DNA from: Mimachlamys varia
Taxonomy: Eukaryota > Mollusca > Bivalvia > Pectinida > Pectinidae
DNA length: 64,000 bases
Reading direction: 5' to 3'
Assembly: GCA_947623455.1 (NCBI GenBank)
Contig: OX392529.1
Span: 50,398,686 to 50,462,685 of the forward strand
Part shown: piece by piece, positions 28,401 through 40,626 of the stretch
Position numbering within the stretch: the first letter of the stretch is position 1
Layout of the letters: each line of letters starts with the position of its first letter
Program-made: the position numbers and the translations under genes
The notes under the pieces: model-generated
Databases searched by the model: none
Told to the model about the DNA's origin: nothing
What the model saw: only the letters and a program-made list of their open reading frames with translations

Positions 28401-31400
28401 ATACAAGCTTATTATGTGATTGTTCTAGTTATTGCTTTCTTAGGACTATAAAACACACATACATTTATAATTTGCATGAAGGAAGAAGCCTGAGAATGAC
28501 ACGGCAGAGTAGGAACGGGGTTTTGGGGGGGGGGGGGGTTGAGGACAGCACACTAGGTCTTTGTTCTATCAAAATTTGGATGCTAAAACCTGGTGCACAT
28601 ATCAGTTAAGTTTTATTAACACGCACGCAGATTAATTATCACAGTTAATTGAACCAAACTTAATTAAAAACGTGAGTATGAGGGTCAGTCCAACATTACA
28701 GGCTTCAACACAGGGCCATGTTTAGCCAGATTTTAAATAATTTTGAAGTTTTTTTTGTCAAATTAAATAGTTTTACACACTGAAAAATGTGCAAACACTC
28801 AATGACAGTGGCTGTTTTTGAAAAAAAAATATCCGGAAGCACAGAAAATGTTATATAGGTCAAGCACATGGCTAGTTCCATTAAAGGACTCACACAACTA
28901 AATAATTTACTATATGTTATTACTAAGCTTTCGAGCTAATAACTTTAATATTTGAAGTACAACACTTGTGAAAACTGCCTAAATTCACAGATACATACAT
29001 GACAAAGGCTTCAAGTGGCATTTAATGAGGAGTTTACTGGCATATTAGCTTGCTACAGGCGTCTGCTTCGGACAAACGGAAATTTACATATCAAACCAGT
29101 GAAATGGGACGGAAACACCCTCTGACTTTTGACCCCATATCAATCCGCCATCACATATCAAAATCTACCAAAAGTATATATTTTTGTAAAGTTAAATATC
29201 TACAGATTTCATTCAATGCAGAATAGGTCAACAATTACCTATTTAAATTACCCAGAATCACTGTACTTAGCCGGAATGAATTTTCAGTAGGGACTACAAA
29301 CGTATGAAACACTTCGTGATAGGCTGATTTAGTTGTGTGAGTCCTTTAAAGGGCCCTAAACCTTTCAGATGTTGAAATAAAGTTAACTTACTGAAAGTAT
29401 ATACATTTCCGAGTAAAATGGTGAAGTTTGGTTGAAATTGAATAAAAAATTATGAAGAAAACCCAAGTTATTGCACTTAATGTACACTTGCTATTCAGAG
29501 CTAGCACCAGAAATTTTTCGTTTCTTTTGCATAACATTTACCTCTAGCACCTCAGTTAAGCACACACTTAGCAATTTCATATTTTGCACAAAGATCAAAT
29601 ACGCTTACCGCTCAACTGTTTTTGAAAAGAAATCTTGTTACCTCAGTTTCTGTTAATTTTAAAGTCTCTGTAGTAATTAATTTTTATTTCAAGTATTTTT
29701 TTATTTAATTTTAACAATTAAACACACTTAGAATTCACACACAACTTCAAACTTCTACAGAAAACATGAGTCATAAACGGTTATCAGATATCCACCTTAA
29801 CTGTTTATCTATCAATTACACCAGCTTACATTTAGCACTTCTAGCTCCCCGGGGTGCCTCCATTTTACAGGGAGAATCTTGGGGGTAGGGGAGATATAAT
29901 GCTATAAACGGCTTATTGTATGAGTAAACAAAGTACACAAACGCATTAAATCAATAAACAAGATGTTTAACAAGGTATATATTGTGACAGGAATAAAGTA
30001 ATATCTACAATTTACTGAAAATATGGAATATTAAGTTGGATTTAGCCACCAAAACATGTACGTGACACATACACATATATAAACTCACATGTGCAATAAT
30101 TATACAAGCTTATTATGTGATTGTTCTAGTTATTGCTTTCTTAGGACTATAAAACACACATACATTTATAATTTGCATGAAGGAAGAAGCCTGAGAATGA
30201 CACGGCAGAGTAGGAACGGGGTTTTGGGGGGGGGGGGGGGTTGAGGACAGCACACTAGGTCTTTGTTCTATCAAAATTTGGATGCTAAAACCTGGTGCAC
30301 ATATCAGTTAAGTTTTATTAACACGCACGCAGATTAATTATCACAGTTAATTGAACCAAACTTAATTAAAAACGTGAGTATGAGGGTCAGTCCAACATTA
30401 CAGGCTTCAACACAGGGCCATGTTTAGCCAGATTTTAAATAATTTTGAAGTTTTTTTTGTCAAATTAAATAGTTTTACACACTGAAAAATGTGCAAACAC
30501 TCAATGACAGTGGCTGTTTTTGAAAAAAAAATATCCGGAAGCACAGAAAATGTTATATAGGTCAAGCACATGGCTAGTTCCATTAAAGGACTCACACAAC
30601 TAAATAATTTACTATATGTTATTACTAAGCTTTCGAGCTAATAACTTTAATATTTGAAGTACAACACTTGTGAAAACTGCCTAAATTCACAGATACATAC
30701 ATGACAAAGGCTTCAAGTGGCATTTAATGAGGAGTTTACTGGCATATTAGCTTGCTACAGGCGTCTGCTTCGGACAAACGGAAATTTACATATCAAACCA
30801 GTGAAATGGGACGGAAACACCCTCTGACTTTTGACCCCATATCAATCCGCCATCACATATCAAAATCTACCAAAAGTATATATTTTTGTAAAGTTAAATA
30901 TCTACAGATTTCATTCAATGCAGAATAGGTCAACAATTACCTATTTAAATTACCCAGAATCACTGTACTTAGCCGGAATGAATTTTCAGTAGGGACTACA
31001 AACGTATGAAACACTTCGTGATAGGCTGATTTAGTTGTGTGAGTCCTTTAAAGGGCCCTAAACCTTTCAGATGTTGAAATAAAGTTAACTTACTGAAAGT
31101 ATATACATTTCCGAGTAAAATGGTGAAGTTTGGTTGAAATTGAATAAAAAATTATGAAGAAAACCCAAGTTATTGCACTTAATGTACACTTGCTATTCAG
31201 AGCTAGCACCAGAAATTTTTCGTTTCTTTTGCATAACATTTACCTCTAGCACCTCAGTTAAGCACACACTTAGCAATTTCATATTTTGCACAAAGATCAA
31301 ATACGCTTACCGCTCAACTGTTTTTGAAAAGAAATCTTGTTACCTCAGTTTCTGTTAATTTTAAAGTCTCTGTAGTAATTAATTTTTATTTCAAGTATTT

Positions 31401-33985
31401 TTTTATTTAATTTTAACAATTAAACACACTTAGAATTCACACACAACTTCAAACTTCTACAGAAAACATGAGTCATAAACGGTTATCAGATATCCACCTT
31501 AACTGTTTATCTATCAATTACACCAGCTTACATTTAGCACTTCTAGCTCCCCGGGGTGCCTCCATTTTACAGGGAGAATCTTGGGGGTAGGGGAGATATA
31601 ATGCTATAAACGGCTTATTGTATGAGTAAACAAAGTACACAAACGCATTAAATCAATAAACAAGATGTTTAACAAGGTATATATTGTGACAGGAATAAAG
31701 TAATATCTACAATTTACTGAAAATATGGAATATTAAGTTGGATTTAGCCACCAAAACATGTACGTGACACATACACATATATAAACTCACATGTGCAATA
31801 ATTATACAAGCTTATTATGTGATTGTTCTAGTTATTGCTTTCTTAGGACTATAAAACACACATACATTTATAATTTGCATGAAGGAAGAAGCCTGAGAAT
31901 GACACGGCAGAGTAGGAACGGGGTTTTGGGGGGGGGGGGGTTGAGGACAGCACACTAGGTCTTTGTTCTATCAAAATTTGGATGCTAAAACCTGGTGCAC
32001 ATATCAGTTAAGTTTTATTAACACGCACGCAGATTAATTATCACAGTTAATTGAACCAAACTTAATTAAAAACGTGAGTATGAGGGTCAGTCCAACATTA
32101 CAGGCTTCAACACAGGGCCATGTTTAGCCAGATTTTAAATAATTTTGAAGTTTTTTTTGTCAAATTAAATAGTTTTACACACTGAAAAATGTGCAAACAC
32201 TCAATGACAGTGGCTGTTTTTGAAAAAAAAATATCCGGAAGCACAGAAAATGTTATATAGGTCAAGCACATGGCTAGTTCCATTAAAGGACTCACACAAC
32301 TAAATAATTTACTATATGTTATTACTAAGCTTTCGAGCTAATAACTTTAATATTTGAAGTACAACACTTGTGAAAACTGCCTAAATTCACAGATACATAC
32401 ATGACAAAGGCTTCAAGTGGCATTTAATGAGGAGTTTACTGGCATATTAGCTTGCTACAGGCGTCTGCTTCGGACAAACGGAAATTTACATATCAAACCA
32501 GTGAAATGGGACGGAAACACCCTCTGACTTTTGACCCCATATCAATCCGCCATCACATATCAAAATCTACCAAAAGTATATATTTTTGTAAAGTTAAATA
32601 TCTACAGATTTCATTCAATGCAGAATAGGTCAACAATTACCTATTTAAATTACCCAGAATCACTGTACTTAGCCGGAATGAATTTTCAGTAGGGACTACA
32701 AACGTATGAAACACTTCGTGATAGGCTGATTTAGTTGTGTGAGTCCTTTAAAGGGCCCTAAACCTTTCAGATGTTGAAATAAAGTTAACTTACTGAAAGT
32801 ATATACATTTCCGAGTAAAATGGTGAAGTTTGGTTGAAATTGAATAAAAAATTATGAAGAAAACCCAAGTTATTGCACTTAATGTACACTTGCTATTCAG
32901 AGCTAGCACCAGAAATTTTTCGTTTCTTTTGCATAACATTTACCTCTAGCACCTCAGTTAAGCACACACTTAGCAATTTCATATTTTGCACAAAGATCAA
33001 ATACGCTTACCGCTCAACTGTTTTTGAAAAGAAATCTTGTTACCTCAGTTTCTGTTAATTTTAAAGTCTCTGTAGTAATTAATTTTTATTTCAAGTATTT
33101 TTTTATTTAATTTTAACAATTAAACACACTTAGAATTCACACACAACTTCAAACTTCTACAGAAAACATGAGTCATAAACGGTTATCAGATATCCACCTT
33201 AACTGTTTATCTATCAATTACACCAGCTTACATTTAGCACTTCTAGCTCCCCGGGGTGCCTCCATTTTACAGGGAGAATCTTGGGGGTAGGGGAGATATA
33301 ATGCTATAAACGGCTTATTGTATGAGTAAACAAAGTACACAAACGCATTAAATCAATAAACAAGATGTTTAACAAGGTATATATTGTGACAGGAATAAAG
33401 TAATATCTACAATTTACTGAAAATATGGAATATTAAGTTGGATTTAGCCACCAAAACATGTACGTGACACATACACATATATAAACTCACATGTGCAATA
33501 ATTATACAAGCTTATTATGTGATTGTTCTAGTTATTGCTTTCTTAGGACTATAAAACACACATACATTTATAATTTGCATGAAGGAAGAAGCCTGAGAAT
33601 GACACGGCAGAGTAGGAACGGGGTTTTGGGGGGGGGGGGTTGAGGACAGCACACTAGGTCTTTGTTCTATCAAAATTTGGATGCTAAAACCTGGTGCACA
33701 TATCAGTTAAGTTTTATTAACACGCACGCAGATTAATTATCACAGTTAATTGAACCAAACTTAATTAAAAACGTGAGTATGAGGGTCAGTCCAACATTAC
33801 AGGCTTCAACACAGGGCCATGTTTAGCCAGATTTTAAATAATTTTGAAGTTTTTTTTGTCAAATTAAATAGTTTTTACACACTGAAAAATGTGCAAACAC
33901 TCAATGACAGTGGCTGTTTTTGAAAAAAAAATATCCGGAAGCACAGAAAATGTTATATAGGTCAAGCACATGGCTAGTTCCATTA

Positions 33986-34447
33986 AAGGACTCACACAAC
34001 TAAATAATTTACTATATGTTATTACTAAGCTTTCGAGCTAATAACTTTAATATTTGAAGTACAACACTTGTGAAAACTGCCTAAATTCACAGATACATAC
34101 ATGACAAAGGCTTCAAGTGGCATTTAATGAGGAGTTTACTGGCATATTAGCTTGCTACAGGCGTCTGCTTCGGACAAACGGAAATTTACATATCAAACCA
34201 GTGAAATGGGACGGAAACACCCTCTGACTTTTGACCCATATCAATCCGCCATCACATATCAAAATCTACCAAAAGTATATATTTTTGTAAAGTTAAATAT
34301 CTACAGATTTCATTCAATGCAGAATAGGTCAACAATTACCTATTTAAATTACCCAGAATCACTGTACTTAGCCGGAATGAATTTTCAGTAGGGACTACAA
34401 ACGTATGAAACACTTCGTGATAGGCTGATTTAGTTGTGTGAGTCCTT
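33986..34447. mobile_element. MITE-A copy in the last full monomer
   Basis: Same element and orientation as the other array copies, with one C lost from the internal CCCC tract (GACCCATATC). It sits in the edge monomer, where single-base indels accumulate on both sides of it. Confidence 0.85.
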
Positions 34448-34913
34448 TAAAGGGCCCTAAACCTTTCAGATGTGAAATAAAGTAACTTACTGAAAGTATA
34501 TACATTTCCGAGTAAAATGGTGAAGTTTGGTTGAAATTGAATAAAAAATTATGAAGAAAACCCAGTTATTGCACTTAATGTACACTTGCTATTCAGAGCT
34601 AGCACCAGAAATTTTTCGTTTCTTTTGCATAACATTTACCTCTAGCACCTCAGTTAAGCACACACTTAGCAATTTCATATTTTGCACAAAGATCAAATAC
34701 GCTTACCGCTCAACTGTTTTGAAAAGAAATCTTGTTACCTCAGTTTCTGTTAATTTTAAAGTCTCTGTAGTAATTAATTTTTATTTCAAGTATTTTTTTA
34801 TTTAATTTTAACAATTAAACACACTTAGAATTCACACACAACTTCAAACTTCTACAGAAAACATGAGTCATAAACGGTTATCAGATATCCACCTTAACTG
34901 TTTGGACAGAACA

Positions 34914-35600
34914 TTGACAGAAAACAATACGAAAAATGAACACCTTTCCGACTGTCTATAGATATCGAAATATAAACATTAGCAATTAACAATGATAATG
35001 TCTATAAGTAACAACAATCCTACATTACACTGGTAGTGCTGAAGGATGATTATTTAAACGTAATTACTAATAGAAAAACATCATTAAACCAACACAGGTT
35101 TGAAATCCATTTCATCATATTAGACAAACCATGTTCATCTAACAATCGTTAAATTTTACCAGTTATATTTATTTTGACATTTATTAAAACCACATAAAAT
35201 TGAAAAATATATTCTGGTCTACATATTACAAAAAGATGCCCATGATTCGGAGGACAGTGGGGGCATGCAGGGAGACTCACGGTTGATTTTCTTCTTTTTC
35301 TTGCTTTTTATCGAATGCATCTTTCCTTCGTATGACATCTTTCTATCCAGGACGACTTTGAGGCTTGCACGATTCGAACGATTTGACAGATGTCGATTTC
35401 CCTATCCTCTTTTCTTCATTTTTTTCTTTTTTCTTTTTTTTTCTTTCTCCATTTCCTTGAATATATTTGTAGCTATGGTTACAGTTCAAGTTTCAAATGT
35501 TCGGGGCAGGTACTGTATTTGCCGCTAGCTGACCAAAATAGTCAGTTTTCCAATCATAATCCAAGTTGCATTAACCATACATACGTCCGCTAAAAACAAT
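34914..35600. repeat. Direct segmental duplication, copy 1
   Basis: This stretch is a diverged copy of 39555-40235. Shared blocks include AACAATACGAAAAATGAACA at the left end, the phrase GGACAGTGGGGGCATGCAGG and, at the right end, a block around TGACCAAAATAGTCAGTTTT. Copy 1 has a pyrimidine-rich stretch at 35400-35460. The minus-strand frame open in copy 2 is interrupted here. No gene can be supported. Confidence 0.75.
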
Positions 35601-35789
35601 GTCGTCATATAAATGTATATGTTTGTTTGAGAAGAAGAGGAAATGATGATAAAACCAGTAAATATAGATATAAATACAAGCCTGACTATATCACCAATCT
35701 GATCGTACTTGGTACTTACATTGTTTAAGATATTGCTTTGTTTCATCGCAATTCCTTGTTACATAATTTTACTGAATGTAGACATTCTT

Positions 35790-36148
35790 CTTGACACCTA
35801 TCACCAAACTTAACGTCACCGCCGATACAATTCTCTGATGTATTGCCTATATTTCATCTACTGTGTCTAAAAGAATAACTTAAAATATCGTACTCGAAAA
35901 ACACCGTTCGCTAGTTACGTACTGCAAAATATCTGTTATATGAATAATGTATCAAATATTCGCCGATCTCTAGAGTCGTACTGCCAAAATCCGTAATGTA
36001 AGTTTCAAAATATCCATTTTGTGAAAAATGTCGATCGAAAATGTGAATAATGTATTGATACGAACTGTGAAAAGATCCGTATTGTGTATAACATACAAAA
36101 AATCGATATGTAGTGCAAAATATCCGTATTATGAATAACGTTCACATA
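35790..36148. repeat. 63-bp minisatellite, first block with leader
   Basis: A leader containing CTAAAAGAATAACTTAAAAT (around 35865) precedes diverged repeats with the cores TACTGCAAAATATC and TGAATAA. A similar leader recurs at 38205-38320 before the third block, so leader plus repeats forms a larger repeated module. The block is interrupted by MITE-A at 36149. Confidence 0.7.
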
Positions 36149-36610
36149 AAGGACTCACACAACTAAATAATTTACTATATGTTATTACTAAGCTTTAGAG
36201 CTCATAACTTTAATATTTGAAGTTCAACACTAGTGACAACTGCCTGGATTCACAGATACATACATGGTAAAGACTTCATATGACATTTTATCAGAAGTTT
36301 CGTGGCATTTTAGCTCGCTACGGGCGTCTGCTTCGGACAACTGGAAATTTTCATATCAAACAAGTGAAATGGGACGGGAACACCCTCTGACTTTTGACCC
36401 CATATCAATCCGCCATCACATATCAAAATCTACCAAAAGTATACATTTTTGTTAAGTTAATTATCTATAGATTTCATTCAATGCCGAATATGTCAACAAT
36501 TACTTATTTAGATTATTCAGAATCACTGTACTTAGCCGGAACAAATTTTTGGTAGGGACTACAAACGTATGAAACACTTCGTGATAGGCTGATTTAGTTG
36601 TGTGAGTCCT
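36149..36610. mobile_element. MITE-A copy inserted in the minisatellite
   Basis: About 462 bp, in the same orientation as the satellite copies. Its left terminus follows TA (36147-36148) and the 20-bp inverted repeats are intact up to GAGTCCT. It has many substitutions relative to the array copies (for example AAGCTTTAGAGCTCATAAC against AAGCTTTCGAGCTAATAAC). The right junction GAGTCCTGAAGTAGGCCG appears eroded, so a right-hand TA is no longer visible. Minisatellite sequence resumes on the far side, showing insertion into the repeat. Confidence 0.85.
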
Positions 36611-38195
36611 GAAGTAGGCCGGTCGCTCGATATGTACTGCAAAAATATCCGCTTTGTGAATAACCTCCACATAAAAATACGCCGTTCTCTCGATACATAC
36701 TGCAACAATATCCGTATTGTGAAAAACCTTCACTTAAAAATACGCCGTTCGTTCGATGTGTACTGTAAAGTTATCCATAGTGTGAATAACCTTCACTTCA
36801 AAATACGCCGTTCGTTCGATACGTAAATGTACTGCAAAAATATCCGCATTGTGAATAACGTACTAAAAAGACGCCGATAGCTCGACACGTACTGCAAAAA
36901 TATCCGGTTTGTGAATAACCCTCACATAAAAATACGCCGTTCGTTCGATATGTTCTGGAAAAATATCCCTATTGTGAATAACCTTCACATAAAAGAAGCC
37001 GTTCGTTCGATATGTGCTGCAAAATATCCGAATTGTGAATAACGTACAAAAAAAAGTCCGATCGACCGATACAGACTGCAAAAATATCCGTAATGTGAAT
37101 AATCCGTTATGTGAATAACCTTCACATCAAAATACGCCGTTCGTTCGATATGTACTGGAAAAATATCCGTATTTTGAATAACATTCACAGAAAAATACGC
37201 CGTTCGTTCGATATGTGCTGCAAAATATCCGAATTGTGAATAACGTATTAAAAAGAGTCCAATCGCTCGCTTTGTACTGCAAAAATATCCCTATTGTGAA
37301 TAACCTTCACATAAAAGAAGCCGTTCGTTCGATATGTGCTGCAAAATATCCGAATTGTGAATAATGTACAAAAAAAAGTCCGATCGCTCGATACATACTG
37401 CAAAAATATCCGTAATGTGAATAATCCGTTATGTGAATAACCTTCACATCAAAATACGCCGTTCGTTCGATATGTACTGCAAAATATCCGTATTGTGAAT
37501 AACGAACTAAAAATACGCCGTTCTTTCGATGTGTACTGCAAAATATCAGTATTGTGAATATCCTCACATAAAAAGACGCTGTTCGTTCGATACGCACTGC
37601 AAATTAACCGTATTATGAATAACCTTCACATAAAGTATGCCGTTCGCTCGATATGAACTGCAAAAATATCCGTATTGTGAATTATGTACTAAAAAGACGC
37701 CGATCGCTGGATACGTACTGCAAAAATATCCGTTATGTGAATAATCCGTTATGTGAATATCCTTCACATAAAAATACGCCGATTGCTCGATACGTACTGC
37801 AAAAATATCCGCATTGTGAATAACCTTCACATAATAATAAGTCGTTTACTCGATGTGTATTGCAAACATATCTGTATTGTGAATAGCATTCATATAAAAA
37901 TACGCCATTCGCTCGATACGTATTGCAAAAATATCGTATTTTGAATAATCTTCACATAAAAAGACGCCGTTCGTTCGATATGGACTGCAAAAATATCCGT
38001 ATTTTCAATAATGTTCACATAAAAAGACGCCATTCGTTCGATATGTGCGGCAAAATTATTCATATTGTGAATTACCTTCACATAAAAATAAGCCGTTCGT
38101 TTGATACTTACTACAAAATATCTGTATTGTGAAAAACCCTCACATAAAAATACGCCGTTCATTCAATACGTAGTGCAAAAATATCCGTTTTGTGG
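36611..38195. repeat. 63-bp minisatellite, main block
   Basis: About 25 tandem copies, period about 63 bp (range roughly 59-68). Unit landmarks in order are TACTGCAAAAATATCCG, TATTGTGAATAACCTTCACA and AATACGCCGTTCGTTCGATA. Because 63 is a multiple of three, short frames stay open on both strands and spell a 21-residue repeat. They are broken many times and occur on both strands, so I treat them as a by-product of the period. Confidence 0.9.
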
Positions 38196-38204
38196 AAGCT
38201 ATCA

Positions 38205-39010
38205 CGACACTTAACGCCACTGACGATACATAACAATTTCTGTGTTTTACTACCATATATTCTGAATTCTATTTGATATACTCTATCTAAAAGAATAACT
38301 TAAAATAACGTATTTGGAAAACGCCGTTTTAAACTGAAAAACGTTCTTCAATTAAGTCATTCGCCAGATAACTTATGCAAAATAACCGTAAAGTGAATAA
38401 TGTACTTACATGGTTATAAACACCATCAGCTGGATACGAACTGCAAAATTCAGTCAGGTTGAAAAATTCCTTAAAAGTATGCTGTTCTCTTGACCCGTAC
38501 TGAAAAGTATCCGTAAGGTAAATAACGTACACAATATACGCCGTTCGCTCGATAGTTCCAATAAAAACAATCCGTAACGAGAATAACGTGCTTAAAATTA
38601 CGTCCTGTGCTCGATATGTACAGCAAAATAGCCGCACTGCAAATACGCGTTCGTTCGATACTTAATGCAAATTATCCGTATAGAAATTAACGAAACAACA
38701 TCTAGATAAATCTCGATAATTGCTGCAAAACACCTATCCTTAAAAACAGTCAATTCTCTTTACACATAATGCAAGCTTCCGAAAGGTTAAAGACGTTCTT
38801 AATCAAACACGCCGTTCTCTCGATATTCGCTTCGAAAATATCCTTATTGGGAATAACGTACTCAAATCGCCATTCACTCGATATGTACTGCAAAATATAT
38901 GTATTGTCAATGACGTGCTTAAAATACGCCATATGAATATGGTAAATAATGTATTTGAAAAACGCCGTTGCCTAGAAACAGTACTGTGTACGTTTTCTGC
39001 AAAATATCCG
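38205..39010. repeat. 63-bp minisatellite, diverged third block with leader
   Basis: The leader (TCTAAAAGAATAACTTAAAA at about 38286) is followed by strongly diverged units, recognisable from TACTGCAAAATA, CGTACTC and TACGCCGTTC. It ends near 39010 with GCAAAATATCCGTAGTTC. Confidence 0.75.
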
Positions 39011-39554
39011 TAGTTCAAGAAAAAGACAGGAGAGTTCCGAAAATAAATGATAATTGTTTTAACAGACAGAACTATCTCCTTTAATACATTTTGAACTATA
39101 ATCGTTGTCTTTCTGAAGCTTTAAAAAAATAGCAATTTAATTCAGTGGTACTCTATTTATAAGGGAACCCATTTTTCAGCTTCTGATTTTGGGGTACGGA
39201 AATAACTGTCATTAGTATTAATCAAGATAACAAGGTAAGAAAGATGATAGGAACCGGAAATGTTATAATTAACCGGAAATGGGCAGTGGGTGCATGCTGG
39301 GTACTTACTTTGATCTTCTTTTTGTCTTCACTTTTTCTTGTGAAACTTTCGCGCGATAAATACAATCACACAGAACTCTGAAATGTTTTATTTCATATTT
39401 CGAATGATACAGAATAATCTTTCATTAACATAAATCCACAATCTGCCATACTTACAATACGTACCTTTCGGCCATCTTCTCTTTGCCCTTCATTTAAAAC
39501 TCGCGGTACATATCTGATTTTCAAAGATAGAAATAGAGACAGAAAATTGCATAA
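39011..39554. other. No gene seen; short third match to the segmental duplication
   Basis: Near 39280-39345 the sequence GGGCAGTGGGTGCATGCTGG and the following TTGATCTTCTT resemble the centre of the flanking duplicated copies (35258 and 39893), so a partial third copy may be present. The rest shows no coding, RNA or repeat signal that I can support. Confidence 0.4.
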
Positions 39555-40235
39555 AAAAACAATACGAAAAATGAACACCTTTCCGATTGTCTACAGATTT
39601 CGAAATATAAGAATTAAATATCAAAAAGTAACAGAATTATTTTTTGTAAATCACAAAAATCCTACATTGCACTGGTAGTGTTGAAGGATGATTATTTAAA
39701 TACAATTACTAATAGAAAAGCATCATTTAAAAAATATTTGGTTTTGACCACATTATAGAGACAAACCATGTCCATCTAAGATTTATTGAATTATTACCAG
39801 TTATCTATATTACGGCATTTACTGTATCCACATAAAAATGAATGAATATTTTCTTGTCTACAGAATACGAAAAGATGTCAATGTTTCGGTGGACAGTGGG
39901 GGCATGCAGGGAGACTCACGGTCGCTTTTCAGTACGGTCGCTTTTTCGTCTTTTTATTTTCTATTTGACCAAACACATCTTTCCTTCCCTCGTATGAGAT
40001 GTAAACACACCGGACGACTTTGCGGCGTGAACAATGGTAACGATTTGACATCTGTCCATTTCCCTATCAGTTTTTCTTCATCCTCTTTCTCCATTTCCTC
40101 GCATGTATAGGTAGCTATGGTAACAGTTCCGGTTTCAAATTTCCAGGCCAGGTATTGTAATTGTCGCCAACTGACCAAAATAGTCAGTTTTTCAATCATA
40201 ATCCAAGTTGCTTTAACCATATACGGACGGATTTA
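39555..40235. repeat. Direct segmental duplication, copy 2
   Basis: Diverged copy of 34914-35600 in the same orientation, ending after CAATCATAATCCAAGTTGC. A minus-strand frame of 88 codons (40220-39954) is open here but interrupted in copy 1, so I leave it as non-coding. Confidence 0.75.
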
Positions 40236-40620
40236 AAAACAAAGCCGAGATGGAAAGGGACTCCGATGAACTGTTTAACGGAACTGTAACAAAAATCGTA
40301 AAAAAAAAAACAATAAAGAACTGAATCCGATTTTCAGAATTAAACTAATAAGTATTCTCCATACATTTTGTTCGCCAAAGCTTCAACATGGGTTGACGTG
40401 CTGATAAATATTTTATTTGTTATAAAGTATAAGGAAAAACTCTAACAATATCTGACGGTGAACCAAATTGGATAGCGTACCAATTGTGGTATCGTGACGT
40501 TATCGTTTAATTACAATAAATCTACGTTTCAATAAATTTTCAATGACTTTTTATGTAAAGGAAAACAAATTTCATGAAAAATTATTATTTATTCAAACAA
40601 TATTGACCTGTAAAATGAAT
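40236..40620. other. No gene or repeat seen
   Basis: AT-rich unique-looking sequence with no extended frame, RNA gene or inverted repeat that I could support. Confidence 0.4.
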
Positions 40621-40626
40621 TGATAC

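Larger units (their letters stand above)
1..34903. repeat. Macrosatellite array: 22 monomers of 1.2 or 1.7 kb plus a 265-bp stub
   Basis: Near-identical monomers lie head to tail. Phased on CCTCTAGCACC, they start at 1, 1709, 2932, 4635, 6332, 8039, 9284, 10524, 11770, 13469, 15168, 16411, 17645, 19344, 21042, 22739, 24438, 26139, 27841, 29542, 31244 and 32944, with a partial one at 34639-34903. Sixteen monomers are 1695-1708 bp; six (starting 1709, 8039, 9284, 10524, 15168, 16411) are 1223-1246 bp and lack MITE-A. The left end runs out of the window. The right end stops abruptly inside a monomer after 34903. The last monomer carries scattered one-base indels, as expected for an array edge escaping homogenisation. 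The 61-, 62- and 72-76-codon ORFs that recur in each monomer are copies of each other, overlap homopolymers and show no protein features, so I do not call them genes. No promoter or RNA gene is visible in the monomer. Confidence 0.97.

Noticed and set aside
1..34903. CRISPR-like array
   Set aside because: Repeat units are over 1.2 kb with no short repeat/unique spacer pattern, and the genome is eukaryotic.
35265..35528. 87-codon frame in the segmental duplication
   Set aside because: Dominated by a pyrimidine-rich tract; not preserved in the duplicate copy at 39555-40235.
36500..38162. Proteins with a 21-residue repeat on both strands
   Set aside because: A 63-bp period keeps frames open automatically; frames occur on both strands and break often.
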